A stretch of 64,000 nt of DNA from Mycolicibacterium grossiae (GTDB taxonomy: Bacteria > Actinomycetota > Actinomycetes > Mycobacteriales > Mycobacteriaceae). The stretch spans positions 806,001-870,000 of the forward strand of contig NZ_CP043474.1 in the NCBI RefSeq assembly GCF_008329645.1, read 5' to 3'. The translations under genes were made by a program, and so were the position numbers. This document shows, in pieces, positions 63,265 through 64,000 of this stretch (the stretch's first letter is position 1; every line of letters starts with the position of its first letter). The notes under the pieces are model-generated. The model did not search any database and had not been told where the DNA came from. It saw only the letters and a program-made list of their open reading frames with translations.

Positions 63265-64000
63265 GTGCCCCTTGCCCTTCAGGCCGATTCGTCGGCCGTC
63301 GCCTACTCGCCGAGCCGTCCCGCGACGCGCCGCAGCACCAAGCATCTGGTAGCTGGCATCGCGGTGGCGAGTGCCGGCGTCATCGCCGTCAACCCGGTGA
63401 CGCCGTCCCTGCCGGACATTCAGCAGCGCGCGGTCGAACTCGCCGCCGTCGCGAACCCGCTGGTGACGCTGCAGCAGACGCTCACCAACACCTTCAACAA
63501 CCTGAGTTCCTTCGGGACGGCCTTCTCCGGCGCCACCAACACCACGGCGCAGGCGCTGACCAACCCGGCCGTCTACGCCGCGCTGACCAACTTCATCACG
63601 GCCAACGTGACGAACCCCGGTCCGCTGCTGAACCAGCTCGCCAACTTCCAGGCGACCTACGGTGCCCAGATCGGTGCGGCCAACGCGGCGTCCAATGCGG
63701 CGCTGCAGACCGCGCTCAACAACCTGCCCGCGACGCTGACCAACACGTTCAACTTCCTGACGTCGGGCCAGTTCGTGGAGGCGTTCAGCGAGCTGAACAT
63801 CTACTTCCTGGTGCAGCTCATCGAGCGTCCGGGCAACCCGCTGGTGCCGCTGCTGAACATCCCGGGTGACGTCCTCGCTGCGCTCCCCGGCGGGCAGGTG
63901 GCCGCGAACGTCGTGGATGCACTGCTCACCCGCGGCGTCTTCTCCGGTCTGACCCGGGCGCTGTTCGTCGCGCCGATCACCGCCACCCTGCAGACCGCGG
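63265..64000 (+). CDS. Secreted hydrophobic mycobacterial protein, cut by the window end
   Basis: The frame is open from the GTG at 63265 to the window edge (245 codons seen). AGGAGA lies six bases upstream. After a basic stretch (PSRPATRRSTKHLV) comes a signal-like helix VAGIAVASAGVIAV. The mature part is rich in Ala, Asn, Thr and Leu, with LPDIQQRAVELAAVANPLVT and repeated NTFNNL/NTFNFL-type segments. This matches a family of uncharacterised secreted or outer-membrane-associated mycobacterial proteins. Two IdeR-like boxes upstream predict induction by iron starvation. The C-terminus is outside the window. Confidence 0.75.
   Translation, partial: MPLALQADSSAVAYSPSRPATRRSTKHLVAGIAVASAGVIAVNPVTPSLPDIQQRAVELAAVANPLVTLQQTLTNTFNNLSSFGTAFSGATNTTAQALTNPAVYAALTNFITANVTNPGPLLNQLANFQATYGAQIGAANAASNAALQTALNNLPATLTNTFNFLTSGQFVEAFSELNIYFLVQLIERPGNPLVPLLNIPGDVLAALPGGQVAANVVDALLTRGVFSGLTRALFVAPITATLQTA

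Overview
The window is a high-GC actinobacterial chromosome segment, almost certainly from a Mycobacterium, and most like the fast-growing environmental mycobacteria (Mycolicibacterium). The left end matches the M. tuberculosis order Rv3716c-Rv3722c: EbfC/YbaB, the secreted amidase Rv3717, an SRPBCC protein, an FAD oxidoreductase, a cyclopropane-synthase-like methyltransferase, dnaX, the aspartate aminotransferase, then SRP RNA and tRNA-Ser. A PGRS-type glycine-rich protein, an LpqH-type lipoprotein, a PE-PPE-type hydrolase, duplicated LigC ligases and IdeR-like iron boxes agree with this. I see no insertion sequence, prophage, CRISPR array or rRNA. Apart from genes cut at the window ends, I see no broken gene.

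Layout. 1-9.0 kb: conserved core genes with ffs (minus strand) and tRNA-Ser(GGA). 9.0-11.6 kb: a secreted PDZ serine protease, a DapB-like dehydrogenase and a small membrane protein. 11.6-18.8 kb: a DNA repair island with a LigD-type primase-polymerase, a first LigC ligase and a second LigC-type ligase; a GH3 glucosidase and a PGRS protein sit between the two ligases. 18.8-28.8 kb: a divergently organised catabolic module. One arm encodes an APC permease, a B12-dependent diol dehydratase (fused large and medium subunits plus a small subunit) and its reactivase ATPase. The other arm encodes a class III PLP enzyme, an APH-fold kinase, an SDR and a GntR/UTRA regulator. 28.8-37.9 kb: GluQRS, a fused binding-protein/permease ABC importer with its ATPase, a CoA-transferase, a saccharopine-type reductase, a P450, Tgt and an LpqH-like lipoprotein. 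38-48 kb: a PE-PPE-type hydrolase, a GNAT-TetR fusion, three SDRs, two of them divergent from MmyB-type XRE regulators, an MTHFR-like protein, a ferritin-like protein, DUF3072 and a GAF protein. 48.3-60.7 kb: a Wzx/Wzy-type polysaccharide locus. 60.8-64 kb: an SDR and alpha/beta hydrolase pair, a tiny secreted protein, and the start of a secreted protein behind two IdeR-like boxes.

How the parts may work together. In the 18.8-28.8 kb module both arms are predicted to end at propionaldehyde: the dehydratase from 1,2-propanediol, and the SDR, kinase and phospho-lyase from aminoacetone or 1-amino-2-propanol. There are no microcompartment shell genes and no aldehyde dehydrogenase in the window. 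Matching TTGGTnnnACCAA-type palindromes in the divergent region and at the regulator start suggest control by the GntR protein. The 48.3-60.7 kb locus has the initiating phosphoglycosyltransferase, three glycosyltransferases, flippase, polymerase and Wzz-like protein of a Wzy-dependent pathway, plus a secreted glycosidase, an HxxxD acyltransferase and a secreted lipase-like protein. It is a candidate for an acylated exopolysaccharide, a route poorly described in mycobacteria. Several genes start exactly six bases after a TAnnnT hexamer, the pattern of leaderless transcription.
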